From positions 65,023,740-65,087,739 of the forward strand of contig CM034538.1 of assembly GCA_020002185.1 (NCBI GenBank): a stretch of 64,000 nucleotides of DNA. Direction: 5' to 3'. The stretch is from Paraescarpia echinospica. Its lineage: Eukaryota > Annelida > Polychaeta > Sabellida > Siboglinidae. Numbering within the stretch: position 1 is the first letter of the stretch; every line of letters starts with the position of its first letter. Below, piece after piece: positions 11,420 to 22,142 of this stretch. The notes beneath the pieces were generated by a model. That model worked only from the letters and a program-made list of their open reading frames with translations, did no database searches and was not told the origin of the DNA. A program made the translations under genes and the position numbers.

Positions 11420-13651
11420 ATTTAACAAGATTTAACAAGATTGCCATCCAGAGAATTAACTCTATATGGCAGGTGGACAAGGAAGCCCTTTGGCTTATCG
11501 AGAGTCCAACCCTTTTATCTACATATATCCAGCCCTTCTGAGGTATGTGTCGATTTTATTTTTAAACATATTCACACTACTAGCACCCACACAATCATCA
11601 GATAATATGTTCCATTCATTCACAGTCCTTTGTAAAAATGAGAACTTTCTCACGTCTAATCTACACTGCTCCTTTACTAATGTAACTTCGTGTCCTCTAG
11701 TCTTTCTATCTTTCTTAACTGAAAAAAACATATTTCTATCAATATTTTCATAACCATTCAATATTTTAAACACTTCTATCTGATCTCCTCTCAGTCTCCT
11801 GGTCTCTAGAGTTGTTAAACCACATTCTTTTAGGCGTTTTTCATAACTAAGATCCCTCAGTTTTTGTATCATTTTAGTCGCTCTCCTCTGTACTCTTTCT
11901 AGCATATCTATGTCCTTCTTGCGGTATGGCCTCCACGCTTGTATACAATATTCTAAATGAGGCCTAACTATTGTTTTGTACAGCGGTATTATTAGTTCTT
12001 TTTCTTTATATGCTATATTTCGCCTAATCAATCCAAGGATTTGATTTCCCTTTGAAGCTGCAATTCCACACTGCTCTGAAACCTTCATGTCAGCAGTAAT
12101 TGTCAGCCCTAAGTCTTTTTCTTTTACAGTAGTACTTAGTACAGTTCCCCCCATTGTATATTCTACATATTCGTTCCCACGTCCTGTGTGAAGGCATTTA
12201 CATTTCCCAAAATTGAACAACATTTGCCACTTTTCAGACCATTTGATCAACCTGTCTAGATCATCTTGTAAATGCTGTCTATCGCCATCACTTTTAATCC
12301 TTCTAAACACGTTTGTATCATCTGCAAATGTCAACACCTTGCTAGCTATATCATCGTCCAAATCGTTTATATATATTAAGAATAATATAGGTCCCAGTAC
12401 TGATCCCTGTGGAACCCCACTCAAAACTGATTTCTAGTTTGAAGCCTCTCCATCAACAACTACCCGTTGTCTTCTGTCAATCAGCCATTTTTCTATCCAG
12501 TTAATTATACCATTTCCTATGCCATGGGCTTTTAGTTTAAGCAGTAATCTCTGATGTGGCACTTTGTCGAAAGCTTTTTGAAAATCTAAGTAGATGATAT
12601 CTACTGGTGATCCATCATCTACCCACTTAGTGATATCTTCCAAAAAACATAACATATTTGTTAAGCATGACCTCGCTTTTAGAAACCCATGTTGAGATGG
12701 GTTTATCAAGTTATGTTTAACAAGAAAATCCACCAAGTGATCTTTAATTAGTCTTTCTAATAATTTACAAATCACCGATGTTAAACTAACTGGTCTATAA
12801 TTATTTGACTTGTTTCTCGAACCTTTTTTAAATAACGGTATAATATTTGCTTCTTTCCATTCTAAAGGAACCACTCCTTCTTCTATTGACATGTTGAAAA
12901 CTGTTGCAAGCTGTATGCTAATTTGTTCTACAATTTCCACTAGTAGTTTGGGTGGAATACCATCCACTCCAGGTGATTTATTTTCCTTTATAGCCCTAAT
13001 TTTCTTAGCTACCATTTCTGGGGTTACAATTAACGGTCTTAAATAGTCTGATTCTGCCCCCTTGAACTTAGCCTCTGGTACTGGCAGTGAACTAGTGTCT
13101 TCTCTGGTAAACACTGAACTAAAATACTCATTTAGGTCTTCTGCCATTAAGAATCCTTCTGATATTATATTTCCAGCACTATCTTCTAGAGGACCGACCT
13201 TATCCTGAACTTTCTGTTTGCTTCGAACTTACGCATAAAAACTCTTGCTGTCATGTTTTATATTACAAGCTAATTTATGTTCATAGTTCTCTTTGAATTT
13301 CTAATTTCAGCTGTAGCTTGGTTTAGTGCTTCTTTATAAATGTTGTAGTCTTCGTCATTTCCAGTACGTCTATATGACTTCCACATCATTTGTTTATACT
13401 TAATTTTTCTAATGGCTTCTTTCGATAAGTATTTCTTTCTGGTCCGTTTCCCTTGTTTTTTTGAAGGGAACAAATTTATCTACGATGCACTCTATTTCAT
13501 TCTTTAATATATTCCAGCATTCTGTTGCTGTCTTATTCTTCAGTGTATTATTCCAGTCTATCTTTGCTAAATATTTCCTCATTTCCTTATATCTTCCTTT
13601 GTGGAAATTTCTCCTGAACTGCTTTTTATTATTAATATATATAAATATATT
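11420..13651 (-). mobile_element. CR1-like LINE (copy B), nested in copy A/C
   Basis: A 5'-truncated minus-strand copy of the same family. Its 3' tail (GATTTAACAA units) is at the left edge near 11420 and its 5' truncation is at about 13634, followed by 18 bp of AT filler. The host LINE sequence AAAATTAG is repeated on both sides (11412-11419 and 13652-13659), a short target duplication. It carries the endonuclease tail, RT and C-terminal region. Confidence 0.85.
11519..13630 (-). pseudogene. Reverse transcriptase of LINE copy B
   Basis: The open segments 13630-13409, 13473-13270, 13147-12434 and 12424-11519 read one after another. They include KENKSPGVDGIPPKLL, DIIYLDFQKAFDKVPHQ (RT motif A), LSGVPQGSVLGPILF (motif B) and VLTFADDTNVFRR (FADD, motif C). 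The C-terminal part carries PHLEYCIQAWRPYRKKD. The catalytic aspartates are present. Frame breaks near 12430, 13215-13290 and 13450 disable it. It is very similar to the copy at 61335-64000, so the family was recently active. Confidence 0.9.
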
Positions 13652-13685
13652 AAAATTAGGGATATGAAGGATAATAAATGGGGAT

Positions 13686-15060
13686 ATGCAGGATAATAAA
13701 TCACCTGGAGTGGATGGTATTCCACCCAAACTACTATTGGAAATTGTAGAACAAATTAGCATACCGCTTGCAACAGTTTTAAACTTGTCATTAGAAGAGG
13801 GAGTGGTTCCTTTAGAATGGAAAGAAGCAAATATTATACCGTTATTTAAAAAAGGTTCGAGAAACAAGTAAAATAATTATAGACCAGTTAGTTTAACATC
13901 GGTGATTTGTAAATTATTAAAAAGACTAATTAAAGATCACATGGTGGATTTTCTTGTTAAACATAACTTGATAAATCCATCTCAACATGGGTTTCTAAAA
14001 GCGAGGTCATGCTTAACAAATATGTTATGTTTTTGGAAGATATCACTAAGTGGGTAGACGATGGATCACCAGTAGATATAATCTACTTAGATTTTCAAAA
14101 AGCTTTCGACAAAGTGCCACATAAAAGATTACTGCTTAAACTAAAGGCCCATGGCATAGGAATTGGTATAATTAACTGGATAGAAAAATGGCTGATTGAC
14201 AGAAGACAACGGGTAGTTGTTGATGGGGAGGCTTCAAACTGGAAATCAGTGTTGAGTGGGGTGCCACAGGGATCAGTACTGGGACCTATATTATTCTTAA
14301 TATATATATACACGATTTGGACGATGATATAGCTAGCAAGGTGTTGAAATTTGCAGATGATACAAAAGTGTTTAGAAGGATTAAAAGTGATGGAGATAAA
14401 CAGCATTTACAAGATGATCTTGACAGGTTGATCAAAATGTCTGAAAAGTAGCAAATGTTGTTAAATTTTGGGAAATGTAAATGCCTTCACACAGGACATA
14501 GGAACGAATATGTAGAGTATACAATGGGGTAACTGTACTAAGTACTACTGTAAAAGAAAAAGATTTAGGGCTGACAATTAGTGCTGACATGAAGGTTTCA
14601 GAGCAGTGTGGAATTGCAGCTTCCAAAGGAAATCAAATCCTTGGATTGATTAGACGAAATATAGCATATAAAGAAAAAGAACTAATAATACCGTTGTACA
14701 AAACAATTGTTAGGCCTCATTTAGAATATTGTGTACAAGCGTAAAAAAAACGCCTAAAAGAATGTGGTTTAACAACACTAGAGACCAGGAGATTGAGAGG
14801 AGATCAGATAGAAGTGTTTAAAATATTGAATGGTTATGAAAATATTGATAGAAATATGTTTTTTTTAGTTAAGAAAGATAGAAAGACTAGATGACATGAA
14901 GTTACATTAGTAAAGGAGCAGTGTAGATTAGACGTAAGAAAGTTCTCATTTTCACAAAGGACTGTGAATGAATGGAACAGATTATCTGATGATTGTGTGG
15001 GTGCTAGTAGTGTGAATATGTTTAAAAATAAAATCGACACATACCTCAGAAGGGCTGGAA
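13686..15060 (+). pseudogene. Reverse transcriptase of LINE copy A/C
   Basis: Contains NKSPGVDGIPPKLLLEIVEQ, IIYLDFQKAFDKVPHKR, GVPQGSVLGPILFLIY and LKFADDTKVFRR. Frameshifts and stops occur near 13871, 14310 and 14450, and a deletion near 14745 removes part of the C-terminal region. A 22-bp tandem duplication (GGATATG then AGGATAATAAAT) lies at 13660-13700, just inside the junction with copy B. Confidence 0.9.
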
Positions 15061-15182
15061 ATATGTAGATAAAAGGGTTGGACTCTCGATAAGCCAAAGG
15101 GCTTCCTTGTCCACCTGCCATCTAGAGTTAATTCTCTGGATGGCAATATTGTTAAATCTTGTTAAATCTTGTTAAATCAATC

Positions 15183-15945
15183 TTCAAGTCTCAGTTAGTA
15201 ATTGCTTTTCAGCAAATTATAATTATATACTTTAACTATAACGCTCGTATTACGACAACAAACGAAACATATTTAACTACTGGATATTATTTATTACTAC
15301 GTGATCTACTGGTGCCAAATATTATGACTTACATATGCAAATAAATATCACCCGGAAAAAAATTTAAAGCCCGGATAAATGTAAGCGCGACACCGTGTCC
15401 CCCTCATGAAACCGCACTCTTCTACGCGCAGGCTCCAGCTGTTGCGTCTCAGAGTGTGGCCATTTGGCGTCTCGATGACATACGATCTGGGCTCAGGCCA
15501 TTTTCCGAGACACGTTATAAAGTTGTTGTCCCCTCCGTCTTCCTTCCTTTCTTCCTTCAGTTGAGCGGTACGCAAATGGCTTAAAAATGTCGCTCGCCAA
15601 GCCGTGTGCACCATCGTGCTGTGGTGATGCATTGTCCCCTCTCGGCTAAGGGTGTATTTGTTTGTCAACGAAATTGAACAAACAAGCGTTCCAGGTTCGT
15701 CACGAATATATATGTTCTATTCATCAGTAGAAACTTCAGACACGATGTCCGTACAACATTTACACATTCATGTGCGCCGACAGTCCAACTCAATTTTAAA
15801 TTTAAAGTGTCCGTGTTTTTTTAAGATTGAAAGATAAAGCAATATATAAACCACCGTGGTTTATATCTGCCGAAATTTTAAGAAGTCTAAACTGTGGGAA
15901 ACATTTTCCTAGTTTCCCCGTGGAGAGCGTCAACCGTCTCTCCTT
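15183..15945 (-). pseudogene. Gypsy integrase C-terminal remnant and 3' region
   Basis: On the minus strand, about 15430-15520 encodes PEPRSYVIETPNGHTLRRN, typical of the end of gypsy integrases. It is followed at 15392-15405 by a purine-rich tract (GAGGGGGACACGG) and TGTCGCGC. The rest is not recognisably coding. A 23-bp perfect palindrome, ATATAAACCAC-C-GTGGTTTATAT, lies at 15843-15865. The segment lies between the LINE insertion on its left and the nested LTR element on its right, as expected for the 3' part of the interrupted gypsy. Confidence 0.55.
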
Positions 15946-15950
15946 ATGTG

Positions 15951-16506
15951 TGCAAATTTCCGCCCTCCTCTAATTCCAAAAATAGTTCCCGTTTAAACAA
16001 ACTGGCTTGGCCTCAAGCAAAATCCGGGAATTGTCTTTAAACCGTAAGGGATCGAAACGCAAAGTGCGGAATTTGTAGAATTATGGCTCTACGCATGCTT
16101 GTTCGTACTATGGGGATGAGGGTGCTCACTCACTTGAGGGGGTCTGTTTTTATTGGCATAATTCCATCTTTCCAGATCGATCTTAAAACCAGGACATGGT
16201 CACCATGTGAACCTAAGGTCAGGCCATTGTCTGTACCAAATTCCACTCACGACTCTTAACTGTCAACTACATTCTGTTCCGGTAGACACCAAGAACTACG
16301 CCTACAGGCGCGAAAATAAACAAATCGTTCAATCCTTGTTGCTTTAGAAACGCACCCACAGTGACGGCGACCATATGCTTGCTTTGTGCAGCACTCTTTT
16401 ATATAATGCTTTTATATAATGTGAATCTGGATTTTCTGTTCTAGTCTTTCTTTGATAATTAACAGTAATGGTAATTAATTAAATTAGCCACTGCAGGTCT
16501 GTTACA
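15951..16506 (-). repeat. 3' LTR of the nested LTR element
   Basis: Matches 19190-19751 along its whole length with scattered substitutions and small indels, for example CTCCTCTAATTCCAAAAA against CTCCTCGTAATTCCATTT. The divergence suggests an old insertion. Confidence 0.85.
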
Positions 16507-19189
16507 TACCATACACACTTCTAGCTTAAAACACATTTTTAAACTCACAATAACCTAACAAAAGATCCTGCAGGATACTATCGTTATATGGCTAATTTGC
16601 AAACCATGTGTATACACATGTTACTAACCTCTGGCCTCCCACAGCTCGCCTTGAGATTAGCTAAATGGCATCCATAAAAGATGTCTTCCAACTCTAACAA
16701 TAACATTGAACGTATTAAATATGAGCGTAAGCAAAACATATATGTCTAAATGACATTCAAGTGTTATCGGTCTTATATACGCCGATATTCGCAACATGCA
16801 CATACTAATGGCAATCAAGGTAATAACACATGCTTAAGAGTTTAATACGACACTGTGTTAACATAATAAGCAATCTATAATATTCAGGTAGTATAATATG
16901 TCAGTACCTTTGCTAAAATAACAGGCACAATCAAAATTATAAAACATGCACATAATTTTATAGTCGTGACCGTGTAATCATTCTGATCACATTTGTCATC
17001 AATGTGGTTTTAGTTACCCTCTGCTAAAACCGTTTGGGTAACCGTGTTACTCTCTTTTCCCTTCTTTATCTTCCCCGTTGGATGCCTATCCATCAACAGA
17101 AGCTCTTTCGGTGTCTTTATACTACTGCATGGAAACTGCATTTCCATGTTTCCTTGTTGGAAAACCTGTTTTATCAAACAACACAACTCTTTAGACGATT
17201 CTTGTAGTCCAGTAGCATTTGTTTTCGACTTCGCGTTTTTGTACAAACCTATCGTAAGGATATAGTCAGTGTAATGCTGTATTCCTAACGTTTTGTAAAA
17301 CCGGAATAATTACCTGATCTTCCTTCCGAAAAGTCTATAGACATAAACGTTGAAACATCATGTATAATGATTTGAAATAAATGATCTGTCTTTTAGTCGT
17401 TTAAATTCATTCAACTGATTCGGATTAGACTCTACTCAAGAATCCATTTCCGCGGATTAATTTGCCTTGATCGGACATAAAGATGTCTCCATTTATGTCC
17501 CGATTTTGCAAACCTCCGATAATTAAATATTGGCGTCCCACATATTTAATTGCCACAAATAAGCCTAACCGTATTGGTAACCACACCCTCGTTTCAACAT
17601 GTGACCCGTTGATCACGTTTAGTCAATATCTGACCACAAAACATAGACCTTCTACGTTTTTAAGTCGCGTTGCTTACGCGATAACATTTACGTAACTTAA
17701 TAAATTGGATGCACCAACAAGTTCGAGACTCCTCGTAACTCTAACTTCACATTGCGTCTAATAACTCTTTCCTGGACATCCGCTCGTCCTCACGGTAATA
17801 TTATATTGTTTTCTTCTACAATAAAACTCGACAACCACCGTTGGGTTGGCGCTCAACTCTTTCAATCAAATGAATCTATAATTCTGACTTCAGTACATTT
17901 CCGTGTTCGTATAGTGGCCAAATATAATATTTAAACATTTCTCAGCTCAACGTAATATCTTTATTCTATTTCATAAAATTCGGATTAATCTTATACTGAT
18001 TTCTTGTTTTTGGAAATCCTTCAGCAATGAAAACAACCAGCCGGAAAAGTTAACTGAATTTGTCACGTTTAAGTAGCTGCGGAAAATTTGGCATAACCAA
18101 ATTCCTGGAGATACGTGCTCACAGCTTGCTTCCTGTTTGATCCACGTATTCCGCTACTTTGTAATCTACCACAATTTCAGTAAACTTAGATCATTTTCAA
18201 AGCTTCAGAAGACACCAAGATTGTTCTATTTTGTTGTGAGTCATAAAACATTTGTTTTAGTCACAGCTGGCCAATAAAAATTCCAATAAGTTTCTCACTG
18301 TTTACACCGAACATTTTTAGTCAATACATTGACATTTGTCTAGTCAATTTAAACTCACACAAACCCTGTGCTAAATGTAAATTTCTCTGAGATAACGTAA
18401 CTCAGTAATGCAACCCGTTCATTGTTGTAACACCCCCTGCCACACCTAGTTAAATTGTATAGTAAAGTATTTTTGCTTAAATGTAAACCCTTTTGATAAT
18501 TTCTTTCTACTTCTCCTTTCGTTGAAACTATGTGTCTATCTGCAAAACAATTTTAAACAATTCAGTCGAAATGTAATATAAAGCGCACGTACCTCTTTCC
18601 TTTCTAAATGATTCCTTTAAAACACGTACATTCTAAATGTCAGTTACCAGGTCCTTTTTCATCTTGATCCCGCCGTGTAGGCTACATGCTGTTTCGATAC
18701 GGTCCCTGGACTGCTGAGTGTCGCTCAGTGTCGATTACGTCGTGTTTGGTTTCGATTTCAAGCGACCGTCCAGATGTTTCGCCTTCGCTGCCGTCTGTCC
18801 ACTGTCGCCCTGCGATCTTGTCTCGTTGGCGGCACGCGCCGTCGATTTCCTCGCATCTCGGCCACTCTCCGTTTTCTCGCGTTGGTCGTTCCGGCGCCGT
18901 TCGTCAATGTACGCAATGGTTCGGTCCTTCCCTTCCAACCTCCCTAACGTCCCGGATAACAACAACATACACCTACTTAGTTCAGCATAGCTGCGGTTAT
19001 CGTTTGGCCCGATATAGGGAAGCTGGTCCAGAAAGACCTACCTTTAAGAATGAAGTCGATGTAGTGTTTAACATCGCCGTCGGAATGCGTGGCATGCTCC
19101 GGCGATTGTTGTCGATCTCCAGTTGACTCGACAGTTGTAAGACTGCGTCGTCGTTTTTTTTATATTGATCCTGGCGATGACTCGCCAGT
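16507..19189 (-). other. Interior of the nested LTR element
   Basis: No retroelement domain can be seen. Near the right LTR the minus strand has a GC-richer leader (18700-19190) with open but low-information frames rich in Arg, Lys and Ser. The rest is AT-rich with random short frames. This could be an extended non-coding interior, or a coding region decayed beyond recognition. Confidence 0.5.
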
Positions 19190-19751
19190 TGTAAATTTCC
19201 GCCCTCCTCGTAATTCCATTTATAGTTCCCTTTTAAACAAACTGGCTTGGCCTCAAACCAAATCCGGGAATTGTCTTTAAACCGTAAGGCATCGAAACGC
19301 ATAGAATAAAATGTGTAGAATTATGGCTCTACGCATGCTTGTTCATACTATGGGGATGAGGGTGCTCACTCACGTGAGGGGGTCTGCATTTATTTGCATA
19401 ATTTCATCTTTCCGGTTCGATCTTAAAACCAGGACATGGTCACGAAATGAATCTAAGGTCAGGCCAATGTCTGTACCAAATGCCAGTCACGACTCTTAAC
19501 TGTCAGCTACATTCTGTTCCGGTAGACACCAAGAACTACGCCTACAGACGCGAAAATAAACAAATCGTTCAAACCTTGTTGCTTTAGAAACGCGCCCACA
19601 GTGACTGCGACCATGGCATAGGCTTGCCTTGTGCAGCATTCTTTTATATAGTGCTTTTATATAATGCGAATCTGGATTTTCTGTTCTAGTCTTTCTCTGA
19701 TAACTAATAATAATAGTAATTAACTAAATTAGCCACTGCAGGTCTGTTACA
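19190..19751 (-). repeat. 5' LTR of the nested LTR element
   Basis: Partner of 15951-16506. In minus orientation it starts TGTAACAGACC, has tandem TATATAA-type promoter boxes about 100-130 bp in, an AATAAA in the second half (complement near 19390), and ends in TTTACA. Confidence 0.85.
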
Positions 19752-19756
19752 ACGTG

Positions 19757-20480
19757 CTGGTGCCAATCTGCCAGTTTTGTCGTGGTATTTATCTTGCAGG
19801 TGTTTGCGCTCCCTCATCCTTTGACCGATCTCATCTCGCCTAGGCGAGTGTTGCTTATTTTCGCTGGGAGATTGTTCTGCAGTTTACGTCTATTAAGCAA
19901 CTCTGCAGGAGATGTGATCACATTGTCCACCGGGGTTGTCCTCTTGACCGTCTGAATTGTGCGTTCAATGAATCCATTGCTCTGTGGGTATCTCGGACTT
20001 GATGTGACATGATCAGATTCCCACTGAGCTGCGAATCTGCGATATTCCTGACTGTAAAAATGACGTCCATTGTCACTGATCACCAATGAAGGCATGCCTT
20101 GTTCACTGGACAGCTGCTTCGTAAGACCCACCACTCCTGCACTAGTGCAGGGGCAATGGACTCTTCGGACAAAAGGATACTTGGAGTAATAATCCGCGAT
20201 TATCAGATACTCAGCTCCATCCAAATGGAATAAATCCGTGCCAACTGTTTGCCAAGGTTTGTGCGGTATGACATTCGACATGAGTGGTCCGGGTGGTTGG
20301 CTTCTCTGGTGCTCTTGGCATACAGGACATTTACTCACCAGTTTTTGTTCGATTTCTTTGTTGATGCTTGGCCAGTAAACACATGTCTTAGCCCTTAGCT
20401 AACATGTGCTGATGCCCTGGTGTCCCGTGTGTATCTTCTTTAACATTTCCTTTCGCATGGCTTCAGGTATGATGATCTTA
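19757..20480 (-). pseudogene. Gypsy integrase, N-terminal and catalytic part
   Basis: In order on the minus strand: an HTGHQGIS-type His-His pair and KCPVCQEH (zinc-binding HHCC domain), with a stop between them at about 20400. Then GTDLFHLDG, VISDNGRHF and GFIERTIQTV, giving the D-D-E triad of the catalytic core that joins element DNA to the host. The frame shifts near 19814, continues as ERKHLQDKYHDKTGRLAPAR, and is cut off by the nested LTR element at 19751. It is non-functional because of the stop, the frameshift and the insertion. Confidence 0.85.
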
Positions 20481-20769
20481 TTACCTTTCAGTACCAAACC
20501 ATTGTCTACCGAAAGTTTGTATTTACATAACCATTACTGGCGCATTGCTTTCTTCACCAGTTTGGGACTGGCAGGCCAACCGTTCACAATGACGTCCTTC
20601 GAGGAGTGCAGTTCCTCGTCTTGGATTGTCATGGCTTGCATCTGTGTGAGTCTGGCCGTAGAGAAGCGAACAGTGTGTATCTTCGTGCCTAAGTCGATCT
20701 ATGGACATAGCTTTGGGTTCATCCTAGACAACGCGTCAGCAAGCTCCATCTCACACCCCGGTCGATACA

Positions 20770-22128
20770 CTACAGTTCGAAGTCATACGGATGCAGACGT
20801 AGCATCATGCGTTGGAGCCTTGGTGGGGTGTTTGCCAAGCCCTTGTGTTGGATGTTTTCCAATGGTTCGTGGTCTGATTCGACAGTGAACGTTGATCCGT
20901 ACACGTACGTGTGGAACCGTGTGGAACCGTGTGGAACCGTGTGGAACCGTGTGGAACCGTGTGGAACCGTGTGGAACCGTGTGCACCCGAAGACGACAGC
21001 TAACAGTTCACGCTCAATGTTAGCGTAACCCGTTTCGGTGTCCGTGAGCGCCTTGCTTGCGAATGCGACAGGTTTTCCGTTCTGCATCAGAGCTGCCCCA
21101 AGTCCTTTCATAGACGCGTCGACCTGTATCACAACTGGTTGTTGGGGATTCAAGTATGTCAACGTGCATTCAGTACAAATCATTGACTTCAAGCGATCGA
21201 ACTCAGCTTGATGCGATGCCGTCCACTGCGAGTCGCTGTGCTTGCGTGTCAACGCTCTTATTGCGGCAGTGCGGTCGGCTAGCCTCGGCACGATTGGCGA
21301 AAACCAGTGGGTGATTTCCTCGAGTGTTGGCGTCTTGTGATATGTCCGCTCAATCGCTTTGTTGAGATTCAATGGGTCCAGACATATTCTATTTTTTTCT
21401 GCACTTGTCCTGCTGAAAGCTAACGATGACACGTAATCGGTCGGTTCTGTCACTTTCGTTATTACATCCATAGCTTCCATTCTGTCCAACTCTTCTCGAA
21501 TCTCGTCTTTCAGTTGGATGGGGTGTTTCCACGGCGGCTGTACTACCGGCTGTGCATCCACCTTTAGCGTTATGCGAAACGTGCCAGGAAACTTTCCAAT
21601 TCCTTTGAATCGGTCTGGATACATCGCTTGCAGCTCTTCTTTACTGTTGATCGGTATGACGTTTTCTCTTGTGTCGCTCTTGCTGCGTATTGCGTGATTG
21701 CTTCCACTTGTGTTACTGCCAACCAATTTTGTTGCGTTGATTGCACAGTTTATCGTGACGATGTGTAGCGCGCGAGAGTTGGGCAATCCAAGTATTGCCG
21801 GTCCTTCCGATTCGGCCACAAAGAATTCAGCTTCAATCCAGCTGCTGTCTTTGTATTTGCACGGAAGAGTCACGCTACCATTTTGTCGTATTCTAGTACC
21901 GTTGAATGCTGTCAGTATTGTTTGTATTGGTACAGTGGTCCCTGGATTCGTGTACCCCTCACTGTCTAGTGCTTCGGGAAGCATTCTTGTAAATATCCGG
22001 ATTGGTAGTATGATTCCCTGGGCGCCTGTATCTACCTTCGTCTTCAGCGTGTGAATGCCACGACGATTTCGCAGTTTAATGTCCGGCTTCGTTGTGGCCC
22101 TCACCGTTGGTGGAATCTGCATTATCAA
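20770..22128 (-). pseudogene. Gypsy protease, partial RT and RNase H
   Basis: A 452-codon open frame. Near residue 33 is KVDTGAQG, the aspartic protease D-T-G. The RT N-terminal region follows (QPPWKHPIQLKDEIREELD, then CLDPLNLNKAIERTYH, residues about 200-265). It then jumps directly after LEEITH to PIVPRLADRTAAIRAL, which normally lies past the polymerase active site, so the YxDD palm has been lost in frame. RNase H follows (VVIQVDASMKGLGAAL, ASKALTDTETGYANIERELL). An in-frame insertion of repeated STRFHTVPHG lies in RNase H. The copy cannot reverse-transcribe. Confidence 0.9.
20888..20985. repeat. 10-bp tandem repeat inside gypsy RNase H
   Basis: GTGTGGAACC units repeat with a 10-bp period (+ strand) about seven times. 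On the coding minus strand this gives STRFHTVPHG twice before the normal TYVYGSTF sequence resumes. The array extends the frame by a whole number of codons, so the frame stays open. Confidence 0.9.
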
Positions 22129-22142
22129 CAGTGTCTATCTTT

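Larger units (their letters stand above)
9852..15182 (+). mobile_element. CR1-like LINE (copy A/C), interrupted by a second LINE
   Basis: One LINE in two pieces: 9852-11419 (SGNH-like domain, endonuclease, start of the RT region) and 13652-15182 (RT, C-terminus, 3' tail). The left piece ends in codons for VAKKIR. The right piece resumes after a repeated AAAATTAG with codons for MQDNKSPGVDGIPP, which is what other copies have at that point. The 3' tail is a (TTGTTAAATC)n repeat. The flanks TTCAAGTTCTATCAG (9837-9851) and TTCAAGTCTCAG (15183-15194) look like a slightly decayed target duplication. Several stops and an internal deletion around 11290 make it a pseudogene. Confidence 0.85.
15951..19751 (-). 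mobile_element. Non-coding LTR element nested in gypsy integrase
   Basis: Direct repeats of 556 and 562 bp (15951-16506, 19190-19751) run from TGYAAATTTCC to GTCTGTTACA on the + strand, so both ends are TG...CA. The 5-mers outside them are ATGTG and ACGTG, a 4/5 target duplication. The 2.7-kb interior has no recognisable gag or pol. On the minus strand the LTR has TATATAAAAG boxes near its start and an AATAAA further on. A TGGCGAGT-type primer-site candidate starts 2 nt after the right LTR. It looks like a large non-autonomous derivative. It interrupts the gypsy integrase directly after codons for TGRLAPAR. Confidence 0.75.

Noticed and set aside
15280..15405. Second gypsy LTR starting TGTCGCGC after a purine-rich tract
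   Set aside because: It shares only short AT-rich words with the LTRs at 9618 and 23828. The better purine tract adjoins 9781. Left as an open possibility.
18686..19126. 146-codon gene on the + strand
   Set aside because: GC-richer leader of the nested LTR element with overlapping open frames on both strands and no domain.
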